Shown here in pieces: positions 1-6,722 of a stretch of 10,968 nt of DNA. Position 1 is the first letter of the stretch; each line of letters opens with the position of its first letter. Below the pieces are notes generated by a model that ran no database searches, had not been told where the DNA came from, and saw nothing but the letters and a program-made list of their open reading frames with translations. The position numbers and the translations under genes were made by a program. The DNA comes from Prevotellaceae bacterium (lineage in GTDB: Bacteria > Bacteroidota > Bacteroidia > Bacteroidales > UBA932), in NCBI GenBank assembly GCA_031285695.1, contig JAITVR010000089.1:1-10968 (forward strand), written 5' to 3'.

Positions 1-119
1 TTTTTGCGCAGCATGTTGAGCAGCGCAACGTACATGCCCTGCATGAGGTGCCACACTCCCAAAAAAATATTTTTGAGGTGCCCCGAGGCGCGCTTTGTTC
101 GTTGTTTTATGAGTGACAT
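1..119 (-). CDS. nuoI: NADH-quinone oxidoreductase subunit I, N-terminal fragment (runs off left edge)
   Basis: An open frame starts with ATG at 119-117 and runs through the left edge, giving 39 codons (MSLIKQRTKRASGHLKNIF...). The visible part is basic and then moderately hydrophobic (LKNIFLGVWHLMQG), which fits the amphipathic N-terminal helices that hold NuoI against the membrane arm of complex I. The two 4Fe-4S ferredoxin motifs that define NuoI would lie beyond the edge, so the name rests on this N-terminal character and on position: it begins 13 bases after the nuoH stop in the same direction, and nuoI follows nuoH in almost all nuo operons. There is no Shine-Dalgarno sequence, only an A-rich stretch before the start. 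The call is an inference from context. Confidence 0.72.
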   Translation of the reverse strand, partial: MSLIKQRTKRASGHLKNIFLGVWHLMQGMYVALLNMLRK

Positions 120-132
120 TTTTTCAAAAAAA

Positions 133-1197
133 TTAACCGCGAAGCGCAACTAACAGCGCCATGAGCAAAATATTTACCAAGCAAATGGGCATCAAAATTT
201 TCCACTCCAAGCGCAGCAGCTGGTCAATGCGCAGGCGCGGAAACGACCAGCGCACCCACAGCGCGAGAAAAATGCAAAATCCTGTTTTTCCCAAAAACCA
301 AATCGCCGATGGAATGCAGTCCATTACCTGGTTAAACGTGTCCCAACCCGAAATGTGCAGCGGCTGCCAACCGCCCAAAAACATAGTGGCGGCAATGGCT
401 GCAATGATGAACATATTCATGTATTCGGCCAAATAAAAGAAGCCAAACTGAATGCCCGAATACTCCGTATGGTAGCCTGCCGTGAGCTCACTTTCAGCCT
501 CCGGCAAATCGAAGGGGCCGCGATTTGTTTCGGCGTGACCGGCAATTAGGTAAATAATAAAGGCAATGACGGCGGGAACATGACCCTGAAAAATGAACCA
601 CGAATCCCTCTGCATTTCTACAATTTCCGACAGCTGCATGGTGCCCGAAAGCACCACAATGCACAGCAGCGACATGCCGCACGACAGCTCGTAGCTAATC
701 AGCTGTGCACCGCTGCGCATGGCGCCAATCATGGTGTATTTGCTGTTGCTGCTCCAGCCTGCAAGCAAAATTCCCACCACGCCAAGCGACGAAATGGCGA
801 GTAAATAAAACACGCCAATGTTGAAATCAATAACCTGCAAACCCTTGGCAAAGGGCAGCGCGCCAAAGGTGCACACCGAGCCAACAATGACAATAAACGA
901 GGCGAGACGAAACAAAAAATGGTCGGCGCGATTGATGCGAATGAGCTCCTTGAGCACAATTTTTATCATGTCGGCCGCCGTTTGAAACAAGCCCCAGGGC
1001 CCCACGCGGTTGGGGCCTAAGCGACACTGAAAGTAGGCGCAAATTTTTCGCTCCACCAAAATAAGTATGAGCGCAAGCACCGCATACGCTACCATAATGC
1101 TTACGCCAATAAGCAAAAACTCGACGAACAACGCCCAATTTTCGCCCATGTACCGAAGCAAAAAACTATCAATCCACTGAGTCAAACTTGAAAACAT
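133..1197 (-). CDS. nuoH: NADH-quinone oxidoreductase subunit H (complex I, ND1 homologue)
   Basis: A 354-residue polytopic membrane protein of normal NuoH length. NuoH sits at the foot of the membrane arm, forms part of the quinone chamber with NuoB and NuoD, and passes the redox signal to the proton channels. Both family signatures are visible: [15 protein letters not shown] (residues 58-72) leading into the conserved ADMIK helix, and [16 protein letters not shown] (223-238) followed by GYHTEYSG. About eight hydrophobic segments are spread along the protein, at roughly 22-48, 98-115, 126-147, 165-185, 208-220, 252-275, 297-315 and 333-352. It follows nuoCD after a 74-base spacer filled by an inverted heptamer array, and nuoI starts 13 bases downstream. 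The ATG at 1197-1195 lacks a Shine-Dalgarno sequence. In operons with an NADH-oxidising module, nuoEFG would come before this gene; none is present. Confidence 0.97.
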   Translation of the reverse strand: MFSSLTQWIDSFLLRYMGENWALFVEFLLIGVSIMVAYAVLALILILVERKICAYFQCRLGPNRVGPWGLFQTAADMIKIVLKELIRINRADHFLFRLASFIVIVGSVCTFGALPFAKGLQVIDFNIGVFYLLAISSLGVVGILLAGWSSNSKYTMIGAMRSGAQLISYELSCGMSLLCIVVLSGTMQLSEIVEMQRDSWFIFQGHVPAVIAFIIYLIAGHAETNRGPFDLPEAESELTAGYHTEYSGIQFGFFYLAEYMNMFIIAAIAATMFLGGWQPLHISGWDTFNQVMDCIPSAIWFLGKTGFCIFLALWVRWSFPRLRIDQLLRLEWKILMPICLVNILLMALLVALRG

Positions 1198-1206
1198 TTT
1201 TATAAC

Positions 1207-1273
1207 GGTTAGTGGTTAGTGATTAGTGGTTAGTAAAAAAACATTAACCACTAATCAATAACCGTTAATCACT
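1207..1273. repeat. Inverted arrays of heptanucleotides between nuoCD and nuoH
   Basis: Four exact-length heptamers, GGTTAGT (1207-1213), GGTTAGT, GATTAGT and GGTTAGT (to 1234), are followed by an A-rich spacer. Four heptamers of the opposite orientation then run from 1246 to 1273: AACCACT, AATCAAT, AACCGTT and AATCACT. The two halves form a hairpin, with a perfect 12-bp inner stem (1221-1232 with 1245-1256) and a 7-bp outer stem (1205-1211 with 1259-1265). The array starts inside the nuoCD stop codon and fills the spacer before nuoH, so it must be transcribed in the operon mRNA. No T run follows the stem in a way that would suggest a terminator. It resembles the short tandem heptanucleotide repeats known from cyanobacteria and seen in Bacteroidota. 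Confidence 0.85.
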
Positions 1274-2924
1274 ATCTATCAATGCACGGAATTACGTAGT
1301 CCAGCGAGGCGCCAAGCATAATCAAATCCGCCACCTTGCTTTCGGTGGCAATGGCTTTGAGCGCGCCCACCAGCGTCAGCGAGGGCGAGCGGAACTTTAC
1401 GCGGTACGGCGTTTTATCGCCCTTGCTGGTAATGTGCACGCCAAATTGTCCGCGAGCATTTTCTACGCGCTGAAAAAATTCGCCCTCGGGCAGCTTAATC
1501 ACCGCCTTGGTTTTAGCAGCGTAAGCGCCTTCGGGAATGTTATCAATCAGCTGCTCAATAATGCGCAGCGACTGCTCAATTTCGTCCAAACGAATTACGT
1601 AGCGGTCGTAGGTCAAGCCTTCGGAGCGCAGCACCTCGTCAAAATTTACCTTGCCGTATGCGGCGTAGGGCGAAATTTTTCGCAAGTCGTTGTGCCAACC
1701 CGAGGCGCGCCCCGATGGGCCTGTGGCGCCAAGCGAAATAGCTTTTTCTTTCGATAAAAACCCAATGCCGGCCATGCGTCCGCGCGCAATGGGGTTGTTG
1801 CTAAAAAGCATGTGGTGCTCCTTCAGCATTTTGCGAATGTAGGGAATTAACTCCTTTACGCGCCGCTGAAAATTGGGGTGAATATCGCGCGCCACGCCGC
1901 CAATAGTGGCATAGTTGGCCATAAGGCGACCGCCGGCGGTTTCCTCAAAAATATCCATGATTTTTTCGCGGTCGCGCATGCCGTAAACGAAAGCGGTAAT
2001 GGAGCCCATGTCCATGCACATGCAGCCCCAGCCCAGCAGGTGCGAGGCTATGCGCGTGAGCTCATCGAAAATGGTGCGAATGTAGTGCGCGCGCTCGGAA
2101 ACTTCGAGCTGTAGCGCGTTTTCGCAGCACAAACATAAGGCGTGGCGGTTCATGGTTCCCGACAAATAGTCGAGCCTGTCGGTCAAGTGCAGCATTTGCG
2201 GATAGGTGTACGCCTCGCACATTTTTTCAATGCCACGATGTATGTAGCCAAAAACCGGGTCGATTTTTTTGATGATTTCGCCGTCCAGCGCTACGCGCAG
2301 GTGCAGCACGCCGTGCATGGCAGGGTGCTGAGGACCAAAGTTTACCACGTAATCGTCTTTTTCAAAAACGTAGCTGGTTTCCTCCTTGCGCTCGCCCATT
2401 TTCAGCGTAATGGAAGGCATGCGCTCCATGTCCGAAATGAGCTCGCTTTTTTCGGGAACGGGGTTTACGGCGGGGTCGGCGTTGTAGTCTTTGCGGAGCG
2501 GAAAACCGTTCCAATCGGCGCGCAAAAAAATGCGACGCATGTCGGGGTGATTGATGAAGCGAATGCCAAAAAAATCGTACACCTCGCGCTCGTAAACCGA
2601 GGCGGAATCCCACAAATCCTGCACGGAAAACAGCTCAGGTTTTTCGCGGTCGGCAGTAAAAGTTTTCAGCGCCAGCATTTGCTCGGGCTGCGCGGACTGC
2701 GACAGGTAGTAAATTACGCCCAGCTTATTGTCGCTATCCGTGCCCACCAAGTCGAACAAAAAGTTGTACTTTTCGGCGCATTCGTGGCGCAAAAATTTGG
2801 CAACTTCGTACAAATTTTCTTTGGGAACGGTTACGCTCAGCATGCCGTCGGCGCGGCGTTCCAGCGTGGCAAAGCTAAGCGATGAGAGATATTTTTCGGT
2901 AATTTCCATGTTTGTTTTCTTCAT
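1272..2924 (-). CDS. nuoCD: NADH-quinone oxidoreductase subunits C and D, fused
   Basis: A 550-residue fusion of the 30-kDa NuoC and 49-kDa NuoD subunits of the complex I quinone module. The NuoC part covers about residues 1-160 and carries the family signature EREVYDFFGIRF (112-123) followed by HPDMRRIF. A linker of about 30 residues leads to the NuoD part (about 190-550), which is related to [NiFe] hydrogenase large subunits. The GPQHPAMHGVL loop (197-207) and the DRLDY segment (249-253) match the quinone-site loop, with His204 and Tyr253 at the places of the known quinone-binding His and Tyr. The protein ends in LDYVIPCIDR, the usual NuoD end. A second in-frame ATG at 2909-2907 (Met6) is a possible alternative start; neither has a Shine-Dalgarno sequence. 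The gene lies 110 bases after nuoB, and a palindromic repeat ends 11 bases before its start. The fusion is common in Bacteroidota and some Gammaproteobacteria. Confidence 0.97.
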   Translation of the reverse strand: MKKTNMEITEKYLSSLSFATLERRADGMLSVTVPKENLYEVAKFLRHECAEKYNFLFDLVGTDSDNKLGVIYYLSQSAQPEQMLALKTFTADREKPELFSVQDLWDSASVYEREVYDFFGIRFINHPDMRRIFLRADWNGFPLRKDYNADPAVNPVPEKSELISDMERMPSITLKMGERKEETSYVFEKDDYVVNFGPQHPAMHGVLHLRVALDGEIIKKIDPVFGYIHRGIEKMCEAYTYPQMLHLTDRLDYLSGTMNRHALCLCCENALQLEVSERAHYIRTIFDELTRIASHLLGWGCMCMDMGSITAFVYGMRDREKIMDIFEETAGGRLMANYATIGGVARDIHPNFQRRVKELIPYIRKMLKEHHMLFSNNPIARGRMAGIGFLSKEKAISLGATGPSGRASGWHNDLRKISPYAAYGKVNFDEVLRSEGLTYDRYVIRLDEIEQSLRIIEQLIDNIPEGAYAAKTKAVIKLPEGEFFQRVENARGQFGVHITSKGDKTPYRVKFRSPSLTLVGALKAIATESKVADLIMLGASLDYVIPCIDR

Positions 2925-2935
2925 TTCTGCGCTTT

Positions 2936-3025
2936 TGTCATTCTGAGCAACGCGAAGAATCTCGAGCTGTGGTAACGTGTCATCATTGAGTGAACTTGAG
3001 ATGCTTCACTTCGTTCAGCATGACA
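2936..3025. repeat. Two-armed palindromic element 1 (REP/BIME-like), nuoB-nuoCD spacer
   Basis: Two 28-base arms in inverted orientation, 2936-2963 and 2998-3025, are separated by 34 bases. The arms match at 22 of 28 positions when one is reverse-complemented, and both start with TGTCAT and end with ATCTC. Each arm also folds alone: the left has ATTCT pairing with AGAAT, and the right, read from its outer end, has ATGCT pairing with AGCAT, so the change is compensated within the arm. The element lies inside the nuo operon and is transcribed with it, ending 11 bases before the nuoCD start. No transposase gene is nearby. Confidence 0.85.
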
Positions 3026-3034
3026 ATATTCAGC

Positions 3035-3649
3035 TTATGGCTTTCCATTTTCCACTTTCAACTCTCCACTTTCAGCTACTTTTTTCCGTTCGTCGGGCAG
3101 CTTAAAAAAGTTTTGCACCTTGATTTTTCGCGATAGCTGCATCATGCCGTACAGTATGGCTTCGGGGCGCGGTGGGCAGCCGGGAATATAGACATCGACC
3201 GGAATAATTTTATCAACGCCCATTACGGTGTGGTACGAACTTTTGAATGGGCCGCCGCTGATGGCGCAGCCGCCAATAGCCATAACATATTTAGGTTCAG
3301 CCATTTGCTCGTAAAGTCGCTTGAGCACCGGCGCCATTTTGTGCACAATGGTGCCGCACACAAAAATTACGTCGGCTTGGCGCGGGCTGTTGCGCGTAAC
3401 CTCCCAGCCAAAGCGGGCAAAGTCCGAGCGGGCAGCGCCTACGCACATAAATTCGATGCCGCAGCAGCTGGTGGCAAAGGTAAGCGGCCACACGGAATTC
3501 GACCTCCCCCAGTTGATAAAATCGTTGATTTTTCCCACAAAAATATTTACGCCGCCTTCGCGCAGCTCGCTCACGTAGTTTTCGAGGTACTCATTATCGT
3601 TGAAGTCCTCGTACCTCATGTTGGGAATGCGAATATCTTTTACTTCCAT
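3035..3649 (-). CDS. nuoB: NADH-quinone oxidoreductase subunit B (N2 iron-sulfur cluster subunit)
   Basis: A 204-residue protein. NuoB carries the 4Fe-4S cluster N2, which gives electrons to quinone at the interface with NuoD and NuoH. The four expected cysteine ligands are present: the adjacent pair Cys62-Cys63 ([10 protein letters not shown]), Cys128 ([10 protein letters not shown]) and Cys158 ([10 protein letters not shown]). The start at 3649 is chosen because an AAGGAG Shine-Dalgarno sequence lies 7 bases upstream and conserved NuoB sequence begins soon after it. An in-frame extension further upstream exists but only reads nuoA in the wrong frame. The start lies inside nuoA, 10 bases before the end of the nuoA stop codon, which suggests translational coupling. 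The last residues ([11 protein letters not shown], 194-204) are encoded by a degenerate heptanucleotide array and look like an added, non-conserved tail. Confidence 0.97.
   Translation of the reverse strand: MEVKDIRIPNMRYEDFNDNEYLENYVSELREGGVNIFVGKINDFINWGRSNSVWPLTFATSCCGIEFMCVGAARSDFARFGWEVTRNSPRQADVIFVCGTIVHKMAPVLKRLYEQMAEPKYVMAIGGCAISGGPFKSSYHTVMGVDKIIPVDVYIPGCPPRPEAILYGMMQLSRKIKVQNFFKLPDERKKVAESGELKVENGKP
3042..3076. repeat. Five tandem degenerate heptamers inside the 3' end of nuoB
   Basis: On the plus strand the units are TTTCCAT (3042-3048), TTTCCAC, TTTCAAC, TCTCCAC and TTTCAGC (3070-3076), which fit a consensus of about TTTCMAC. The stretch is read in the sense of nuoB on the minus strand and encodes most of the tail [11 protein letters not shown]. 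The unit length equals that of the array between nuoCD and nuoH although the base sequence differs. Confidence 0.75.
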
Positions 3650-3993
3650 ATCAAGGCTCCTTTTTTCCACGCGTAGGCCAAGCCCAACGCCAGTACTACC
3701 AAGAAAAACAGCACGCACGCCACGGCCTGCATGCCCATATCTTTTACGGTAACGGCCCAGGGGAAAAGCAGCACCGTTTCCACATCGAACACCAAGTAAA
3801 GAATGGCAAAAAGGTAGTAGCCCACGCGAAACTGCATCCACGAGGTGCCGCGGGTGGGAATGCCGCACTCGTAGGGCTGCCCCTTGTGAGCGTTCCACGA
3901 GCGGGGCGCCAGCAGCCAAGCTACCAGCAGCGCCGCGCCCACCAAGGCGAGAGCGGTAAGAAAAACAACCAAAAACAGGGCGGAATTGCTCAT
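3640..3993 (-). CDS. nuoA: NADH-quinone oxidoreductase subunit A (complex I, ND3 homologue)
   Basis: A 117-residue membrane protein of typical NuoA size with three hydrophobic helices, at about residues 5-28, 58-82 and 88-109. NuoA sits next to NuoH where the membrane arm meets the quinone module. The loop after helix 1 has the conserved GQPYECGIP (38-46), with Cys43 at the place of the ND3 switch-loop cysteine. Helix 2 has the family hallmark [12 protein letters not shown] (69-80) with the conserved acidic residues Asp70 and Glu72. The start MSNSALFL at 3993 is preferred over an in-frame ATG at 4080, because the extension is not membrane-like and would reach upstream of the predicted transcription start. 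It is the first gene of the nuo operon, and its stop overlaps nuoB by 10 bases. Confidence 0.95.
   Translation of the reverse strand: MSNSALFLVVFLTALALVGAALLVAWLLAPRSWNAHKGQPYECGIPTRGTSWMQFRVGYYLFAILYLVFDVETVLLFPWAVTVKDMGMQAVACVLFFLVVLALGLAYAWKKGALIWK
3657..3662 (-). promoter_or_regulatory. Shine-Dalgarno sequence of nuoB
   Basis: On the minus strand AAGGAG lies 7 bases before the nuoB ATG, inside the coding sequence of nuoA. It is the only clear Shine-Dalgarno sequence before any gene start in this window, and it fixes the nuoB start. Its location suggests reinitiation or coupled translation after nuoA. Confidence 0.8.
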
Positions 3994-4024
3994 TTTTTCT
4001 ACATTTCCAAAAAAAATAATTCGG

Positions 4025-4057
4025 CAAAGGTAAGCAATTTTGTAATGGTTTACCAAA
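4025..4057 (-). promoter_or_regulatory. Promoter of the nuo operon (Bacteroidota type)
   Basis: On the minus strand TTTG (4054-4057) is followed after 21 bases by TACCTTTG (4025-4032). This fits the -33 TTTG and -7 TAnnTTTG elements of the Bacteroidota primary sigma factor. Transcription would start near 4018, giving a leader of about 25 bases before nuoA. A second, overlapping possibility has TATATTTG (4054-4061) as -7 element with TTTG at 4078-4081, but its 16-base spacing is short. Confidence 0.65.
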
Positions 4058-4090
4058 TATAGTTTTTTACAACAAAACAAACTCGCCGGT

Positions 4091-4173
4091 TGTCATGCTG
4101 AGCCTGTCGAAGCATGTGGGGTGGGGTTTCCCAGAGTGCCCTCGCCGCACCCTTCGACAGGCTCAGGGTGACA
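4091..4173. repeat. Two-armed palindromic element 2 (REP/BIME-like), upstream of the nuo promoter
   Basis: Arms at 4091-4118 and 4146-4173 are separated by 27 bases. They share the perfect 15-base core CTGAGCCTGTCGAAG. The flanks of the core differ between the arms but pair within each one: ATGCT with AGCAT in the left arm, and ACCCT with AGGGT in the right arm read from its outer end. Both arms begin with TGTCA. This is the same element class as at 2936-3025 and 6906-6983. Confidence 0.85.
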
Positions 4174-4180
4174 AACGCAC

Positions 4181-4250
4181 CGTCATTGGCTTCCTCGCTC
4201 GTGCCTCGCTCCTCGCAATGACGTGGTTTTTCGGCAAGCTTAGCATGACA
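4181..4250. repeat. Further palindromic repeat fragments next to element 2
   Basis: GTCATTG (4182-4188) and CAATGAC (4216-4222) end a 41-base palindrome-like unit rich in CTCGCT. A further arm at 4230-4250, read on the minus strand, starts TGTCATGCTAAGCTTG and looks like a decayed copy of the arms of element 2. Together with element 2 it makes a composite patch, so the 337 bases between nuoA and the transporter gene consist of the nuo promoter, these repeats and a terminator. I see no gene there. Confidence 0.6.
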
Positions 4251-4283
4251 GCAGGGAAAAGTCAGCAGCAACCCGCAAGCAAT

Positions 4284-4310
4284 AAAAAAGCCGAATTACA
4301 AATTCGGCTT
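4284..4310 (-). terminator. Rho-independent terminator of the phosphate transporter gene
   Basis: A perfect 10-bp stem, AAGCCGAATT (4288-4297) with AATTCGGCTT (4301-4310), has a 3-base loop. Read on the minus strand it is followed by a run of T (4289-4284). It begins 21 bases after the stop codon of the transporter and points in its direction. Confidence 0.88.
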
Positions 4311-4330
4311 AACAAAGAACATAAAACTTA

Positions 4331-6598
4331 CTACTTGCTACTGTTTTCAAGCTGGCAAAACTCCTCGTTGAGCTCGTGCTGCAGGTAAGCTATGAGCGCA
4401 AAGCGGTTGACAATATCGCGCGAGAACTGTAGGAAGTTGAGGTAAAGCTCGCTTCCGCGCAGCGAAAGGTCGTTGGCGCTAATGCCCTGCAGCAGCTCCT
4501 GCTGTATTTTGCTAAGTAGCTTCACGCTTTGGTTGGTGCGCGCAGATAGCGCCGCATCGTCAATTTCGGGGCTCGACACGTACTCAAAAAGGAACCTTTG
4601 CAGACCGTCCAAGTCGTCCACCATCAGCTTAAGGTTGTCGGCCAGCGCGCCCTTAAAGGTGCGGTGGTTGTTGTCCACATGGTTGTGCGCTATGCCCACC
4701 GCGCCGCGCAGCCCGTGGCTTATCTCCTTTAGGTTGGTAAAAATGCGGTAGTAGTAGTGGCGCGTATCCACGTCAATTTTTTCGTCGCCGCCCTCCACGG
4801 CAAAGCGGTAGTACTCGCCGCGCCGCTTCGAAATTTCCTCGTGAATGGCCAGCGCATCGTTCTTATCCGAGCGCAGCTGCCGCAGGTTTTCGCCTTGGAA
4901 ATCGTCCAAACCTTTTTTATACACCGAAATTATTCGGGTAAAGTACTCCTGAATGGCCTTGTTTACCGTAGTGCGAATGGTTTCGCTTTTTGTGCCCGAA
5001 GTTTCCTCCTCGCTATCCTTGCTTTTTTTACCAAAAAAGTTGCTGCGGACAAGAATGAGGCACACCACTACCATGAGGGCAATGGTGGCTATTTTTCCGC
5101 CCACAAACACAAGGTAGGCCATGCCTGCGCAGGCGGTAAAGGCGCAAATGGCGGTAATAAACCACCCGCCGATAACCGACAGCACGCCCGACACGCGATA
5201 CACCGCGCTTTCGCGGTCCCACGCCCCATCGGCAAATGATGAGCCCATGGCCACCATAAAGGTAACGTAGGTGGTAGAGAGCGGCAGCTTAAGCGAAGTT
5301 GCCGAGGCAATAAGAATGCTCGACAAAACTAAGTTGATGGCCGCGCGCACCTGGTCAAAGGGAAGCACCACCTCGCCCTTTTTGTGCACGGGCTGCTCCA
5401 TTCTTTTTTCTAAAAAGGTAAATACCGAGGCCGGTAAAATTTGGTGCATAAACTTGCCGGTGCCTGCCACGCCGCGCACAATGGAGCGCGCCATGAGCGA
5501 CGAGCCAAACTGCTCCTTGGCGCCGCGGCTGCTGCTGCTCAAGTTAATTGAAGTGCGCACCACGCGCTGCGCTTTTTTCGAAAACCAAAGCGTGAGCACC
5601 ATTACCAAGCCGGCAAACAGCAGGAATATGGTTGGAGCTTGCACCGTGTTGCGCAGCGAGCCCATAAGCATGCTCATGTTGTGCCCCTCGGCGGCAAAGT
5701 TGCTGTAGCTGTCGATGGCCGCCAGCGGCACGCCCACAAAGTTTACCAAGTCATTTCCGGCAAAGGCAAAGGCCAGGGCAAAGGTGCCTGCCAAAATAAC
5801 GAAGGGAAAAATATTGACCCTAAACAGCGAAATGAGCAGCTGAAAAAGCAGCGTGATGGAGGCAAAAGAGTACAGCAAAATGGAAAACGTATGCTCGTTT
5901 ATCCACGCTATGTACTCGGGCTTCATAAACGATGAGCCTTTGGCGCCCTTCATTACCAAAAAGTAAAAAATGGCCGTAATGGCAATGCCGCCAAAAATTC
6001 CACCCAAATACTTGTACACATTTTGGTACTTAAACGTAAAAATGAGGCGCATAACGTACTGCACAACGGAGCCCGAAAAAAACGCCACCACTACCGAAAT
6101 CAAAATACCCGAAATAATGGTCAGCGCCTTTTCGTTGTTAATGTAGTCGCCAATGGAGCTAATTACCTGCCCGTTCAGCAGCGGCAGCTGCTCCACCGGC
6201 ACCGTGCTGATTTTGTAAGCAGCAGCAGCCACCGCGCCGCCCAGCAGCTCAAACACAATAGAAACCGTGGTGGAGGTAGGCAAGCCCAGCGAGTTAAAAA
6301 TATCGAGCAGCAGCACGTCCGTTATCATTACGGCAAAAAATATGACCATAATTTCGGTAAACGTAAAAAACTCGGGGTTGAAAACGCCGCTGCGCGCAAT
6401 CTCCATCATGCCGCTCGAAAACGTAGCGCCAATCAGCACGCCCAGCCCCGCCACCAGCATCACCACCTTAAAGGGCGCAATGCGCGAACCCACCGCCGAG
6501 TTGAGAAAGTTTACCGCGTCGTTGCTCACGCCCACGTACAAATCCACAATGGCCAAAATGCACAAAAAACAAAGAATGACGATAAAATACTGCTCCAT
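4331..6598 (-). CDS. PiT-family inorganic phosphate transporter with cytoplasmic C-terminal (PhoU-like) domain
   Basis: A 755-residue protein of the inorganic phosphate transporter (PiT/Pho4) family, which takes up phosphate, probably as a metal-phosphate complex, with a cation gradient. The family's two inverted halves are visible. The N-terminal half has GVSNDAVNF (23-31) and GLPTSTT (105-111). The second half has AGNDLVNF (280-287) and LPLSTTYVTF (438-447), then GSSFADGAWDRESAVYRVSG. A linker of about 85 residues (about 340-425) separates segments of the second half. After the last membrane helix (about 500-517) a charged linker (KKSKDSEEETSG) leads to about 210 soluble, helical residues (540-750). 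These resemble the PhoU-like/DUF47 proteins that many bacteria encode separately beside pit genes. The gene stands alone, with its own promoter element and terminator. The PiT call is firm; the PhoU-like call comes from helical character and family knowledge only. Confidence 0.93.
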   Translation of the reverse strand: MEQYFIVILCFLCILAIVDLYVGVSNDAVNFLNSAVGSRIAPFKVVMLVAGLGVLIGATFSSGMMEIARSGVFNPEFFTFTEIMVIFFAVMITDVLLLDIFNSLGLPTSTTVSIVFELLGGAVAAAAYKISTVPVEQLPLLNGQVISSIGDYINNEKALTIISGILISVVVAFFSGSVVQYVMRLIFTFKYQNVYKYLGGIFGGIAITAIFYFLVMKGAKGSSFMKPEYIAWINEHTFSILLYSFASITLLFQLLISLFRVNIFPFVILAGTFALAFAFAGNDLVNFVGVPLAAIDSYSNFAAEGHNMSMLMGSLRNTVQAPTIFLLFAGLVMVLTLWFSKKAQRVVRTSINLSSSSRGAKEQFGSSLMARSIVRGVAGTGKFMHQILPASVFTFLEKRMEQPVHKKGEVVLPFDQVRAAINLVLSSILIASATSLKLPLSTTYVTFMVAMGSSFADGAWDRESAVYRVSGVLSVIGGWFITAICAFTACAGMAYLVFVGGKIATIALMVVVCLILVRSNFFGKKSKDSEEETSGTKSETIRTTVNKAIQEYFTRIISVYKKGLDDFQGENLRQLRSDKNDALAIHEEISKRRGEYYRFAVEGGDEKIDVDTRHYYYRIFTNLKEISHGLRGAVGIAHNHVDNNHRTFKGALADNLKLMVDDLDGLQRFLFEYVSSPEIDDAALSARTNQSVKLLSKIQQELLQGISANDLSLRGSELYLNFLQFSRDIVNRFALIAYLQHELNEEFCQLENSSK

Positions 6599-6626
6599 AA
6601 ATGTTGTTAAAATTGTTTTACGCGCA

Positions 6627-6634
6627 CAAAGATA
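6627..6634 (-). promoter_or_regulatory. Likely -7 element of the phosphate transporter promoter
   Basis: TATCTTTG on the minus strand fits TAnnTTTG and lies about 29 bases before the ATG, giving a leader of about 20 bases. No good TTTG -33 element is seen at the usual distance; the upstream region is a T-rich run. No Shine-Dalgarno sequence precedes the start. Confidence 0.5.
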
Positions 6635-6671
6635 AAATATTTTTGGAAAAAAAACATTACGATATTATTAC

Positions 6672-6715
6672 AAAAAAAGCCGCCGCTCACAAACAATTTG
6701 TGCGCGGCGGCTTTT
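6672..6715 (-). terminator. Strong terminator after the tRNA gene
   Basis: A long hairpin: the 12-bp stem AAAAGCCGCCGC (6675-6686) with 6704-6715, one mismatch, then the 6-bp stem CACAAA with TTTGTG, and a 3-base loop. On the minus strand it is followed by a run of seven T. It lies 8 bases after the tRNA 3' end and isolates the tRNA from the transporter gene downstream. A T run on the plus-strand side (6712-6715) is shorter, so action on the other strand is possible but weaker. Confidence 0.9.
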
Positions 6716-6722
6716 CCCTGTG

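Noticed and set aside
1198..1271. Degraded remains of nuoE, nuoF or nuoG between nuoCD and nuoH
   Set aside because: The spacer is too short and consists wholly of heptamer repeats.
1207..1273. CRISPR-like array
   Set aside because: Units are 7 bases long, tandem without spacers and inverted; this is a simple repeat, not CRISPR.
2142..2885. Plus-strand open frame of 247 codons
   Set aside because: It is antisense to nuoCD, which has full family motifs; the composition is that of a shadow frame.
3650..4027. N-terminal extension of nuoB giving a 330-residue protein
   Set aside because: The extra residues are nuoA read in another frame; a Shine-Dalgarno sequence and the NuoB family start support 3649.
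3994..4080. Longer nuoA starting at 4080
   Set aside because: The added 29 residues are not membrane-like and the predicted transcription start near 4018 lies inside them.
4050..4388. Short open frames across 4050-4388 on both strands
   Set aside because: They run through palindromic repeats and a terminator; peptides such as LSLSKG are the translation of the repeat arms.
6023..6610. Plus-strand open frame of 195 codons
   Set aside because: Antisense to the start of the phosphate transporter; rich in His, Asn and Arg as expected of a shadow frame.
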